Source of the DNA: JAFALK01 sp036500605
Lineage (GTDB): Bacteria > Pseudomonadota > Gammaproteobacteria > Burkholderiales > Burkholderiaceae_C
Reading direction: 5' to 3'
Assembly (NCBI GenBank): GCA_036500605.1
Contig: DASYBU010000044.1
Coordinates: 62,001-126,000 of the forward strand
Length of the DNA stretch: 64,000 nt
Part shown: in pieces, positions 46,127 through 54,912 of the stretch
Layout: each line of letters opens with the position of its first letter
Position numbering within the stretch: the stretch's first letter is position 1
Position numbers and translations under genes: made by a program
The notes under the pieces: generated by a model
What the model saw: only the letters and a program-made list of their open reading frames with translations
Databases searched by the model: none
What the model was told of the DNA's origin: nothing

Positions 46127-47166
46127 AACTCATCGTCAACGGATCTGCCGTACTGCGTTCGTCTCGCGGCGTACGCCGCTATTACAACAACATCTCACAG
46201 TATCTCTCCTGGCCTGCCGGTATGAGCATGTCCGCTGTACATAATTCCGGCGCCATCAACCGACTGAAGGAGTTGCTATATCGCGGCAGCCGCGACGCCA
46301 TCCTCTGGTCTCCCGCTCAGCGCGGTCCGCTGCGGGCCTTGCATCATGTCGTCACGGTGCACGACTGCATCAACGTGGAATACACCTACCGCGACGACTG
46401 GCGTCTGCCCATCCTGCGCCAGGCCACACAGCAACTACTGTCCAACGCAGAACACATCGTTGCGATCTCGCATGCCACTGAAGCCGCACTTTTGCGTAAC
46501 TACCGTATTCGTCCGGAATCACTGGTCGTGATCCCAACGTCCTCCGACGTTCAGATTGCAAGCGATCTCGGTGGTGCGCCCGGGATCGATGGCGGCGGGC
46601 CGCCCTTCATTCTCCTAGTAACGAATAGCCTGCCGCACAAGAACGCGTTGCGCACTTGCCAAGCGTTGGCTCGCAGCCGGGCGCGCGCCGAGCAGGTGGC
46701 CCTGCGAGTGGTTGGCTCGTTGCCATCCGAGGCGCTGGACGCCTGCCTCGCCGGCGGGATTTCGGTCGAAATCGACTCGGCCATCAGTGACGCAACGCTA
46801 CGAGATTGGTATCGCGGCTGCCGGTTTCTGCTGGCCCCAAGTTTGAGCGAGGGTCACGACCTCCCGGTTGCCGAGGCCTTGACCCTCGGCGTCAACGTAC
46901 TGTGCTCAGACATCGCCGCCCATCGCGAGTTCTTTGACGGGTTGGTCACCTATTTCGATCCATTCGATACGGAAGCCATCTCCTCCGCCATCGACCAGGC
47001 ATTGGACCGCGGTGGCAGGTGGTCACCCGGTCCGTTGCCCACGCGCAGCTTTGCAGACGTCGCCGGCGACTACCTGGAGTTGTTCTCGGCCGTCAACGAC
47101 AATTCCGGCCGGACTGGCCTGACAATTTCTGCAACTCCAAATTCCACCAGCAAGACGCCGCTATGA
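46123..47166 (+). CDS. family 4 glycosyltransferase (GT-B fold)
   Basis: This is a 347-residue glycosyltransferase. The C-terminal half carries LLVTNSLPHKNALRTCQAL and APSLSEGHDLPVAEALTLGVNVLCSDIAAHREF, the GT4 motif with the donor-binding EGHDLPVAEA. The GTG at 46123 overlaps the wzy-like stop by 4 nt. An alternative start 33 nt upstream would read into that gene. Acceptor and donor are unknown. It is coupled to the next gene by an ATGA overlap. Confidence 0.87.
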   Translation: MKLIVNGSAVLRSSRGVRRYYNNISQYLSWPAGMSMSAVHNSGAINRLKELLYRGSRDAILWSPAQRGPLRALHHVVTVHDCINVEYTYRDDWRLPILRQATQQLLSNAEHIVAISHATEAALLRNYRIRPESLVVIPTSSDVQIASDLGGAPGIDGGGPPFILLVTNSLPHKNALRTCQALARSRARAEQVALRVVGSLPSEALDACLAGGISVEIDSAISDATLRDWYRGCRFLLAPSLSEGHDLPVAEALTLGVNVLCSDIAAHREFFDGLVTYFDPFDTEAISSAIDQALDRGGRWSPGPLPTRSFADVAGDYLELFSAVNDNSGRTGLTISATPNSTSKTPL

Positions 47167-48023
47167 CCGACGCCAGAACTTCTCTAGAAATTTCCCGTTC
47201 ACAACTCGCGGACCTGATCGTCTCGCGACTCGATGACAGCATAGTCGCCGCAGCTACCCACGAGTTTCAATCGAGCCAGGGTTGCCAATGGTTCATTGTC
47301 GACGACTTGCTTCCTGAACAGATCGCGCGCAGCGTTTATGGCGCCTTTCCCAACCCGAAGACCATGAGGGAACGCAAGACAATCCGCGAGCACAAATATG
47401 TTGCAGCACAGATGAACAAGTACGCGCCTCTCGGCGAGGAAGCGCTGTTCGCATTTCATGATTCTCGCGTAGTGGAAAAGGTCGCGCTCATTACCGGTAT
47501 GTCCGAACTGCACCCGGACCAGCATTTGTACGCCGGTGGTCTGAGCCTTATGGGGAAGAACAACTTCCTGAACCCGCACCTCGATAACTCGCACAACAAT
47601 CAGCGCACGGAGTACCGCGTGCTGAATCTGCTGTACTACGTGTCGCCAGACTGGTCTGAGTCGAATGGCGGTAGTCTGGAGCTGTGGCCCAACGGTTTAC
47701 GCCAATTACCCGTAACGATCCCAAGCCGCTTCAACAGGCTGGTTGTCATGACGACGGGCCCCGAGTCGTGGCATTCAGTCAATCGCGTGAAGGTGGATGC
47801 GCCGCGTTGTTGCGTGTCGAACTACTATTTCAGCCCGCAGCCCGTGGGGGGGGAGGACTACTTCAGAGTAACCACTTTCCGAGGCCGTCCGGAGCAGCCG
47901 TTGCGCGACTTGATCCTCCGCGCCGACGCAACCCTGCGTCAAGCTATCCGAGCCGTCAAGCCCGGTGGTCTGGTCAAAACAACTCACGTGTACAAGCGTG
48001 ACGGCAACTCCGGGTCGAGGTAA
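47163..48023 (+). CDS. 2-oxoglutarate/Fe(II)-dependent oxygenase
   Basis: This 286-residue protein has a prolyl-4-hydroxylase-like jelly-roll domain. HLDNSHN near residue 140 supplies the HxD iron ligands. SWHSVNRV near residue 201 supplies the distal histidine. The RCCVSNYYF segment holds the arginine expected to bind 2-oxoglutarate. Such enzymes in glycan loci hydroxylate or oxidise sugars or their substituents. The substrate is unknown. It is coupled to the GT4 gene by overlap. Confidence 0.82.
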   Translation: MTDARTSLEISRSQLADLIVSRLDDSIVAAATHEFQSSQGCQWFIVDDLLPEQIARSVYGAFPNPKTMRERKTIREHKYVAAQMNKYAPLGEEALFAFHDSRVVEKVALITGMSELHPDQHLYAGGLSLMGKNNFLNPHLDNSHNNQRTEYRVLNLLYYVSPDWSESNGGSLELWPNGLRQLPVTIPSRFNRLVVMTTGPESWHSVNRVKVDAPRCCVSNYYFSPQPVGGEDYFRVTTFRGRPEQPLRDLILRADATLRQAIRAVKPGGLVKTTHVYKRDGNSGSR

Positions 48024-48066
48024 CCCCGGCGGCGACCGGCAATGCCCGCATTGCATCGCGTCATTC

Positions 48067-48828
48067 ATGACTCGTTATCCCGAGGATCCTATCTTGAGCT
48101 CTTCACCGTCTCTGCGGCTCAGCCTGTCAATCGTCAGTCATGGTCAATGGGCATTGGTTCGCCAATTGCTAGATGACCTTGCTCGCCTGTCGCCGCCTGA
48201 CATTGAGGTCATTCTGACGGCGAACATCCCTGAGGAAGACTACTCGTATCCGACCTGTCCGTTCCCGATTCGATGCATCCGTAACACCACACCCAAAGGA
48301 TTCGGCGCGAACCATAACGCGGCATTTCGTGTGGCGCGGGGCCAGTACTTCGCGGTGGTAAACCCCGACATCCGCCTGCCGACATTGGATCTCGAACTAC
48401 TGCTTCGACCGCTGGCCGACCCGTCAGTGGCAGCCGTGGCGCCAGTGGTCTTGTCAGTAGCAGGAACCGTGGAAGACAGCGTGCGTTGCTTTCCAACCAT
48501 CAGCAGACTGACACGTCGCGTCGTCCTGAGGCAGCGTGCACCGGACTATCAATGGGGCCGCGAGCCGATCAGCGTCGATTGGGCCGCAGGCATGTTCATA
48601 GCGTTCCGGTCAGAGGCCTACCAAGCCGTCGGCGGCTTCGACGACAGCCGCTTCTTCATGTATTTCGAAGATGTGGATATTTGTGCGCGACTGAGCAAGA
48701 AGGGTTTTCGAATACTGCTTCAACCCCAAGTCAGCGTGATCCACGACGCCCGCCGCGACAGTCATCGTAGCCTGAAGCATCTGCGCTGGCACTTAACCAG
48801 CGCAGTGCGATACCTCAGTGGATTTTGA
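48067..48828 (+). CDS. family 2 glycosyltransferase
   Basis: This is a 253-residue glycosyltransferase of the rhamnosyltransferase type. LSLSIVSHGQWALVRQLLDDL begins the GT-A domain. NTTPKGFGANHNAAFRVARGQYFAVVNPDIRL has the NPD metal-binding motif. GGFDDSRFFMYFEDVDICARLSKKG has the ED catalytic motif. The N-terminus is poorly defined; the ATG at 48067 is chosen. Its stop abuts the next start directly (TGAATG). Confidence 0.85.
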   Translation: MTRYPEDPILSSSPSLRLSLSIVSHGQWALVRQLLDDLARLSPPDIEVILTANIPEEDYSYPTCPFPIRCIRNTTPKGFGANHNAAFRVARGQYFAVVNPDIRLPTLDLELLLRPLADPSVAAVAPVVLSVAGTVEDSVRCFPTISRLTRRVVLRQRAPDYQWGREPISVDWAAGMFIAFRSEAYQAVGGFDDSRFFMYFEDVDICARLSKKGFRILLQPQVSVIHDARRDSHRSLKHLRWHLTSAVRYLSGF

Positions 48829-50253
48829 ATGGCGGGAAACAATATGGCAACTCAAAATCGCTCGTTTAGGCCCTGGTCATCATGGGTGATGCTATCTCTG
48901 GCCGGAACCCCTGCACTGATCTTCTACTGGTTGCTCTCGAAAACCGTCGCCGACCGCCCACTGGTCGATGACTACTATGCAGTCCTCGCTTTTGTCAATC
49001 ACTTCAGCCAATTGGCCGATGTGAGTTCAAAACTGAGTTATATCGTTAACTTTCAACACAACGAATACAAGCTCGCCTTCGAGAACGCAATTTTCGCCGC
49101 TCAATATGAGTTATTTGGGAAAATCAATTTCTCGGCGCTATCCATGCTTGGGAATTCGTTCGTACTCGTGCTCTTTGCGTTGCTCGCGTCCACTTTCAGA
49201 ATTTCGATAAAGAGCAACGGAATTCGCACACTGGCACTTCTACCGGTTGGTCTTCTTCTATTCCAACTTCAATATGCATCGACTTTGAATTTCGCTATGG
49301 CAGGGCTACAGAATATTCCAGTCCTTGTCTTCGTGCTTCTATCGATCATGCTGCTATCCGAAAACTCGCCACTTCGTTTCGCGGGCTCTTGCGTCGCCAT
49401 GCTGCTGGCCATAGCCTCATCGGGAGGTGGATTCCTGCTGCTCCCCGTAGGGGCGACGATGCTGGCAGAACGCCGACGCTGGAAGCACCTCGGAGCCTGG
49501 ATTATATTCTCCGTCGCAATCGCGTCCGTCTATTTTAGCAACTACAACTTTCATTCCTCGCAATCGAATCCCGATGGCTCCGTTACGCAATCGGCCGCGC
49601 ACTTCAGCATTACATACATGCTGGCCTTTATGGGGGCGTCCGTCGCAAGATACCAAGGATATTTTCCCAGCATCTGCGTTGGCGTCGCACTCTCGTGCCT
49701 CCTGGCTTTTGCCATTTGGAAAGGGTATTCCAAAGAAAATCCGACTGTTCTTTATTTTGCGATATTTTTGATCCTAACCGCAGCGGGTGTCTCGGCGATA
49801 CGATCTGGCTTTGGTATCGAACAGAGCTTAGCTTCGCGCTATAGGGTATATTCAAATTTATTGCTAATTTTGTCGTATATTTTTCTGGCGGAAACCTATC
49901 TACCCAGAATTAGAACTCGCAATGCCGCAGGCGCGGTGACGGCAATTGTTGTTGCGTGCAGTCTCGCTTTTTTCGTTCTGTCGAACATGGCCGGATTCCG
50001 CTTTCTCAAAGGAAGACAGCAAGCCGTCGCCTATGAGATGGCGGCCTGGCAGACCTCTGTGCCAAACACGCCGGGGCGCCCGACCACTCCGGCGGCCATG
50101 AATCTCGACCCGGCAGTAAGTCGTCAACTCGCAACTGGTCTTTACAGGCCTGATACTGCAACCCTTATGGAGTCCATGCGATTAGGCTTCTATCACCCGC
50201 CTGAATTCACTGAACTGCCGCCCTCCCCCTCAACTTCAGTCAAGCCCGACTGA
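48829..50253 (+). CDS. polytopic membrane protein, possible GT-C glycosyltransferase
   Basis: This 474-residue integral membrane protein has about 10-11 helices and no recognised family. Just after the first helix it has VDDYY (Asp47-Asp48-Tyr49-Tyr50), reminiscent of the acidic motif in the first periplasmic loop of GT-C enzymes such as ArnT and the mycobacterial arabinosyltransferases. A soluble C-terminal tail of about 65 residues follows the last helix. GT-C enzymes use polyprenyl-phosphate sugars, which fits the lipid-sugar genes facing it. Function remains a hypothesis. DNA is AT-richer than the neighbouring minus-strand genes. It ends 91 bp from the convergent operon. Confidence 0.6.
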   Translation: MAGNNMATQNRSFRPWSSWVMLSLAGTPALIFYWLLSKTVADRPLVDDYYAVLAFVNHFSQLADVSSKLSYIVNFQHNEYKLAFENAIFAAQYELFGKINFSALSMLGNSFVLVLFALLASTFRISIKSNGIRTLALLPVGLLLFQLQYASTLNFAMAGLQNIPVLVFVLLSIMLLSENSPLRFAGSCVAMLLAIASSGGGFLLLPVGATMLAERRRWKHLGAWIIFSVAIASVYFSNYNFHSSQSNPDGSVTQSAAHFSITYMLAFMGASVARYQGYFPSICVGVALSCLLAFAIWKGYSKENPTVLYFAIFLILTAAGVSAIRSGFGIEQSLASRYRVYSNLLLILSYIFLAETYLPRIRTRNAAGAVTAIVVACSLAFFVLSNMAGFRFLKGRQQAVAYEMAAWQTSVPNTPGRPTTPAAMNLDPAVSRQLATGLYRPDTATLMESMRLGFYHPPEFTELPPSPSTSVKPD

Positions 50254-50344
50254 CGAATGCCCTCGTCGACACTGTCTCATGGAGCCGTTGCCGGAATTGC
50301 CCCGTAACCTCGCTAGCTGTACGCTGATGCAGCTGGGGGACAGG

Positions 50345-51316
50345 TCAACGGTCATCTTTCAGGGATGGATCAGCAGGCTGGCGCTCAAGCGAGTGCCACG
50401 TCTCCAATACCGCGACCGATACAAGTCCGCAAAGGATGGCGAACCACAGAGTCACCAACCGGATGCCTACGGCCGCCAACACGCCGACCGTCACCGGGAT
50501 GCCGGCGGAAGAAAGCAACGCGACAACCGCAGCCTCAGTTGATCCGATACCACCGGGCAGCATCGAGGCTGCGCCAGCAAGCATCGACAAAGGGTAGATC
50601 GCCAGCGCTTCCATCTGCTGCAAAGTGTTTACGCCCAGCTTATGCAGGAGATACACGAAACCCATCGCAGTGCCACCCCACGCCAACAAGCCGAGTGCAG
50701 TGCTGAGCACCAGGTCGATGGGGCGCAACCAAACCAGACAACCGGCGAAGCCTTGGGCCAGAGCCTGCAAGGCCGTGGCAGTACGCCGCAAACCCAGCGC
50801 ATCAAGCCAGCGGCCTGACGCACTCAACAAAGCCGGATGACGGGCCAGCAAGATGACCAGCACCAAGCAGGACGCGACAAAGGCCGCGCCCAGAATCATC
50901 AGGTGTCGGTCACGGATAGCCAACGCTGCCAGCGCCATCACCACAAGCAGGTCCATCGCCCGCTCGAACACAAACGCCGAGACAACCCGCCAGCCCGGCA
51001 CGCCTAATGGAACCAGATACCGGATGCGGACCAACTCGCCGACCTTGCCCGGCGTTGCGGTGAAGGCGAAACCCGCCAAGTAAGCTAGAAAGCCGGTGAA
51101 CATTGGCGTCGCGTGGCCGGCGCGTGCCAAGAGCCAACGCCAGCGGGCGTAGCGCGCTGCATAAGTGACCAGCGACAGGGTAAGCAGTGCTGGCAGCACA
51201 GCCGCCAATGAGAGCAACCCGTCGAACACGTGTTGCCGCGCGTCCACCCACAGCAGCGCTGCGAGATACAGCGCAGTCAGCAGCAGGAATCCAAACAGGG
51301 CGACCTTGATGCGCAT
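50345..51316 (-). CDS. LPG-synthase-TM-like (UPF0104/AglD-type) membrane protein
   Basis: This 323-residue protein has about 8 hydrophobic helices and the TPGKVGELVR motif near residue 90. PGGIGSTEAAVVALL lies near 245. Both are typical of the LPG_synthase_TM/UPF0104 membrane domain found in MprF and in many glycolipid loci. Suggested roles include transport or transfer of lipid-linked groups. The ATG at 51316 begins MRIKVALFGFLLLTALYL, a first helix. Gap to the upstream GtrA gene is 7 nt, so both belong to one transcript. Confidence 0.82.
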   Translation of the reverse strand: MRIKVALFGFLLLTALYLAALLWVDARQHVFDGLLSLAAVLPALLTLSLVTYAARYARWRWLLARAGHATPMFTGFLAYLAGFAFTATPGKVGELVRIRYLVPLGVPGWRVVSAFVFERAMDLLVVMALAALAIRDRHLMILGAAFVASCLVLVILLARHPALLSASGRWLDALGLRRTATALQALAQGFAGCLVWLRPIDLVLSTALGLLAWGGTAMGFVYLLHKLGVNTLQQMEALAIYPLSMLAGAASMLPGGIGSTEAAVVALLSSAGIPVTVGVLAAVGIRLVTLWFAILCGLVSVAVLETWHSLERQPADPSLKDDR

Positions 51317-51323
51317 GAGGGCC

Positions 51324-51725
51324 TCACCGGAAGGACAGGTGTTTGTGGCCCCAATAGCTTGTGAAGACCGGCACGATAACGCCCACGGCATGTGCCATCT
51401 CCGCGATGAAGCGAGTCACGCCAAACGCAGGCAAAACGTAGATCGCCAGACACATGCTGACAGCCCAGGTCTGCAACACGGCAACCACGTTGACCAGCAC
51501 GAAGAACAGAACCGATTGGTGCAGCGCTTGCTGGCCCCCCTTGAAGACGAACATTCGCGCAAGAATGAAGGCGGTGGTCATGCCGACCAAATAGGCCAGC
51601 ACGATCGACACAGAAAAACTCAACCACTGGCTGAACAGGATGCGCGAGCCGAAATTGACGCCGGCCGCCAGCCCGCCAGTGATGATGAACGCCAGAAATT
51701 GACGCGACCTGAAGGTGCCAATCAC
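51324..51725 (-). CDS. GtrA-family membrane protein
   Basis: This 133-residue protein has four hydrophobic helices, starting FLAFIITGGLAAGVNFGSR, with TAFILARMFVFKG typical of GtrA. GtrA proteins take part in flipping or handling polyprenyl-phosphate sugars. In mycobacteria a GtrA-like protein (Rv3789) is encoded beside dprE1 and dprE2. The GTG at 51725 overlaps the upstream stop by 4 nt (GTGA), supporting the start and coupling. Confidence 0.85.
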   Translation of the reverse strand: MIGTFRSRQFLAFIITGGLAAGVNFGSRILFSQWLSFSVSIVLAYLVGMTTAFILARMFVFKGGQQALHQSVLFFVLVNVVAVLQTWAVSMCLAIYVLPAFGVTRFIAEMAHAVGVIVPVFTSYWGHKHLSFR

Positions 51726-53011
51726 CGCATCGCGTCCTTGGCCATGCTCCGGCCAAAGCCGATGCTCTCTGAGATCCCTCGGTCCTCCGGATAATAGTAA
51801 GACGTGTCGGCCACCCAGAGCCCTTGGATGGGTAGCTGCGCCGGCGGGAGCTTGTCCAGGTACCCTGGATCGCAGATGGGCTGGGCATAGCGATAGCGGC
51901 TGGCTCGCAACTCGATGAAGTCCTCGTCCTGCAACTCCGGGTTGATTCGCTTCAGATAGCACTTCACCTTGTCCAGGAACACCTGATTGTCATCGCCAAA
52001 CTTCGGATGCTCGCCCGGCATGTAGAAGGGCACGTAGACAATGTGGTCCTTCAACGGCCGCAGATTGGTGTATTCAATGACGCCGGGAATGTCCATCTCG
52101 GGGTCGTTCGTGTTCAGCCAAAAATTGTGAGTCACCGGACGCCGCAACTTGGCAATCACGCACACCACCGCGATGTTCTTGACGGCCTGGAACTTCGCCA
52201 ATAGATCGGCCGGGAGATCCGGCATGATCCTGCTCACGTAAGGCAGCGGCACCGTGCTGATGACCTTGTCGAAGGCCTCGACACCGTTCGTCAGCTCGAC
52301 GCCCGTCACCCGCCCCTGCTCCATCAATACCTTGCGCACCGGCGTGCCAAGGCGAAACTCGCCACCGTTCCGCTCAATGGCCGCCTTCATGCCCTGCAAC
52401 AAGGTATTTGATCCGCCGTCGAGATAGCCCAGCTTCTCTCGGAAAATGTTGTAGCGGGAGCGTCCGATGCGACGGATGCGACTCCAGATCCAGGCCGCAG
52501 AGAGTTGCTCCGTGTAGTCATAGAACTTCAGCTCGAACAACCTGCGCCACAGCACGTCGTAGGCCTTGGGGCCCACCCAACGTTTGATCCAACCAGTCGC
52601 CTCTACATGGTCCAGTGACTTCCAGTCATTGCGGCGGATAGAGAAAAAGGCATGCAAGCCCGCTCGGACCTTTGCGGGCAGGCTCAGCCCCTTGAACGAT
52701 AGCAGCGCCCACGGCGTGCCCCAGGGCTGTAGACGCCCCTCGTACCAGTAGCCCATCTTTGTGGATACCCAGTGCATTCTCTCGGCCAGCCCCAACTCAT
52801 CGAGCATCTGCAGGAAGGCGTGATCCGAGATGCAATGAAAGTGGTAATAGCGCTCAATCTGCAGGCCGCCAAAATCCATCGACGCGGTCATGCCACCGAC
52901 ACGGTCGTCCGCTTCGAAGACCACGGGCTTGTGGCCATCCTTCGCAAGTTGGTAGGCCACCGCCAAACCCATGGGGCCGGCACCCAGCACAGCAATTCGT
53001 TGTTGCGTCAT
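51722..53011 (-). CDS. FAD-dependent oxidoreductase, amine-oxidase/protoporphyrinogen-oxidase type
   Basis: This 429-residue flavoprotein has AVLGAGPMGLAVAYQL (dinucleotide binding, residues 7-22), an FEADDRVGGM motif near residue 32, and a C-terminal FAD segment GLWVADTSYYYPEDRGISESIGFGRSMAKDA. Related proteins in glycan loci oxidise or rearrange sugars or lipids. It is not a clear UDP-galactopyranose mutase. The substrate is unknown. The gene lies between the SDR epimerase (8 nt) and GtrA (overlap). Confidence 0.85.
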   Translation of the reverse strand: MTQQRIAVLGAGPMGLAVAYQLAKDGHKPVVFEADDRVGGMTASMDFGGLQIERYYHFHCISDHAFLQMLDELGLAERMHWVSTKMGYWYEGRLQPWGTPWALLSFKGLSLPAKVRAGLHAFFSIRRNDWKSLDHVEATGWIKRWVGPKAYDVLWRRLFELKFYDYTEQLSAAWIWSRIRRIGRSRYNIFREKLGYLDGGSNTLLQGMKAAIERNGGEFRLGTPVRKVLMEQGRVTGVELTNGVEAFDKVISTVPLPYVSRIMPDLPADLLAKFQAVKNIAVVCVIAKLRRPVTHNFWLNTNDPEMDIPGVIEYTNLRPLKDHIVYVPFYMPGEHPKFGDDNQVFLDKVKCYLKRINPELQDEDFIELRASRYRYAQPICDPGYLDKLPPAQLPIQGLWVADTSYYYPEDRGISESIGFGRSMAKDAMR

Positions 53012-53019
53012 GATGACTT

Positions 53020-53949
53020 TCAGAACTCCAGCACGACCTGCCCGTAGCGGGGGTCATTGAATGTCTCGTCTACTGCATCGCGAAAGGCGGTGCGCTTGAC
53101 ATCGAAAATGCTGGGCCAATCAATCACCTCGAACTCGTCCTTGGCGCTCAGCGCGGCCAATTGTTGCGTGGTGAACGGCGGATTCTTGTCGAACAAGCCC
53201 CAGACCCACAGCGCCACATAGAACGCGGTGTAGGGAACCCGCACGATCGGAGCGCGTGCACGGGTGGCGCGCTTGATCTCGCGGATGATGTCGATGTAGT
53301 CGACCTTCTCGTGACCGGAAATGTTGTAGATGCCTTGGCGAACTCGCCCTTCCAGGGCGCTGATGATGACGTTGCAGAAGTCCCCAACATACAAGGGCTG
53401 ACGCATGTAGCGGCCATTGCCCGGAATGGGGAAAAACGGCACTTTCTGCATGAATCGCGACAACCACCCCAGGTGCTTGCGGTCGAACCAGCCGAACATC
53501 AGAGTCGGACGCAACACCGGACAGGGGATGCTGCTCTCAAGCACGATGCGCTCCTGTTCCTTCTTGGTGTTCGTGTAAAAGTCCTCCGCGACCGACTCCA
53601 CGACTGAAGAGCTGATGTGCACCAGCGTTTCGATCTGGTGACGCCGCACCAAGTCCAGAATCAGACGCGTCGACTCGACGTTGTTGCGCACAAACTCTTC
53701 AAGGTGATTGCCGCCGATCTGCGCCTGCAGCATGACTACCGCATCGGCCCCCTCGAAGTGGCGCTCCCACTCACCAGGCTCTGCCAAGTCGGCAAAGACG
53801 ATCGTGACATCAGGCTGGATTCGACCAAGCACCTCCAAGTTCGCACGGTGCTTGTCGATCACCACGATGTCGTCGTGGCCCTTGGCCATGAGGCGGGCGA
53901 CCAGGTTCTGGCCGACCAGACCGGCACCGCCGGGAAGTACGATTTTCAT
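53020..53949 (-). CDS. NAD-dependent epimerase/dehydratase
   Basis: This is a 309-residue extended SDR. GGAGLVGQNLVARLM is at residues 7-21 and SSSVVESVAEDFYTNTKKEQE supplies a Ser and Tyr-x3-Lys catalytic set (YTNTK). It is related to UDP-glucose 4-epimerase-like proteins. The substrate is unknown. It is followed closely by the FAD oxidoreductase and probably works in the same lipid-sugar or sugar-nucleotide path. Upstream 183 bp (53,950-54,132) hold no gene I can support. Confidence 0.82.
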   Translation of the reverse strand: MKIVLPGGAGLVGQNLVARLMAKGHDDIVVIDKHRANLEVLGRIQPDVTIVFADLAEPGEWERHFEGADAVVMLQAQIGGNHLEEFVRNNVESTRLILDLVRRHQIETLVHISSSVVESVAEDFYTNTKKEQERIVLESSIPCPVLRPTLMFGWFDRKHLGWLSRFMQKVPFFPIPGNGRYMRQPLYVGDFCNVIISALEGRVRQGIYNISGHEKVDYIDIIREIKRATRARAPIVRVPYTAFYVALWVWGLFDKNPPFTTQQLAALSAKDEFEVIDWPSIFDVKRTAFRDAVDETFNDPRYGQVVLEF

Positions 53950-54132
53950 GGCTACGCTCTGATACTTATTGAATGATTTTCACAGTCGGCTAGGTTTGCG
54001 GACGGCGACGAAGATGTTCGGACCGACAAGATCGGGAAGGTATGCACCACCTCACTATGTCGCTATGCATCGTTCGGTCGCCTGTCTTGTCTCTCGAACT
54101 GGTGACGCTTCCTCGAGGCTGCTGGCGCAAAG

Positions 54133-54885
54133 TCAGATGTTCATGCGGTGGAAAATGGGTCGGGGCAAATTGCGAATGACCGCCATGATCAAGGCCCACT
54201 TCTTCGGTGTGTAGACCTCAGCGCGGCCGGCCGCGATGCCATCCACGATTTCCTTGGCTACCGCCTCCACATCGGCCAGCTTGGCCCCCTGCTGCTTGAG
54301 ATGGGCTGTCATGGGGGTATCGGTGGGACCAGGCTTGATCAGGGTAACGGTGACACCGGTACCGGCCAGACGATGTTGCAAGCCCTGTACATACCGATCG
54401 ACCAAGCCCTTGGCCGCACCATAGACGTAGTTCGATTTTCGTCCACGATCTCCCGCCACGGAGCCAATGATGGCAAGGGCGCCGCGCCCGACACGCTGCA
54501 TCGCACCCGCAAAGGCTTCTGCAAAAAGCGCCGGCGACACACCGTTGATGGATAACGCCTCTGCTGTCGCAGCGAGGTCAGTTTGACATTGAGACTGATC
54601 CGGCAGGGAACCATGCGCGACCAGCGCTATGTCGATCGCCGCATGACTGTCCAATTCCCGTACCAGCGCTGCGATGGCAATCGGGCTTTCAAAGTCAATG
54701 CATCGGATTTCGGCCGTCACGTGCACGCCCCGCACGCGCAAGTCCTGCGCGATGGCCGCCAAGCGTGTCTCGTTCCGGCCCACCAACACCAGATGTGCGT
54801 TGCCGCCTTCCGCCCAGCGTCGGGCACAGTGCTCGGCCATGCTGGAACTCGCTCCCACGATCACAATTCTCTTCATCTCGCCCAT
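54133..54885 (-). CDS. DprE2-like short-chain dehydrogenase
   Basis: This 250-residue classical SDR has IVIVGASSSMAEHCARRWA as the NAD(P) motif and IIGSVAGDRGRKSNYVYGAAKG as the Ser/Tyr/Lys catalytic region. KPGPTDTPM follows. Together with the DprE1-like gene upstream it matches the pair that epimerises polyprenyl-phosphoryl ribose to arabinose: DprE1 oxidises C2 and DprE2 reduces the ketone. An ATG three codons later (54876) is an equally likely start, since neither has a good ribosome binding site. Confidence 0.82.
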   Translation of the reverse strand: MGEMKRIVIVGASSSMAEHCARRWAEGGNAHLVLVGRNETRLAAIAQDLRVRGVHVTAEIRCIDFESPIAIAALVRELDSHAAIDIALVAHGSLPDQSQCQTDLAATAEALSINGVSPALFAEAFAGAMQRVGRGALAIIGSVAGDRGRKSNYVYGAAKGLVDRYVQGLQHRLAGTGVTVTLIKPGPTDTPMTAHLKQQGAKLADVEAVAKEIVDGIAAGRAEVYTPKKWALIMAVIRNLPRPIFHRMNI

Positions 54886-54912
54886 TTCGCTAACCGTTGA
54901 AAGGTGGTGGCA

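Noticed and set aside
53950..54132. A short gene between the DprE2-like and epimerase genes
   Set aside because: Only short frames without a ribosome binding site or recognisable sequence. More likely a leader for the downstream epimerase.
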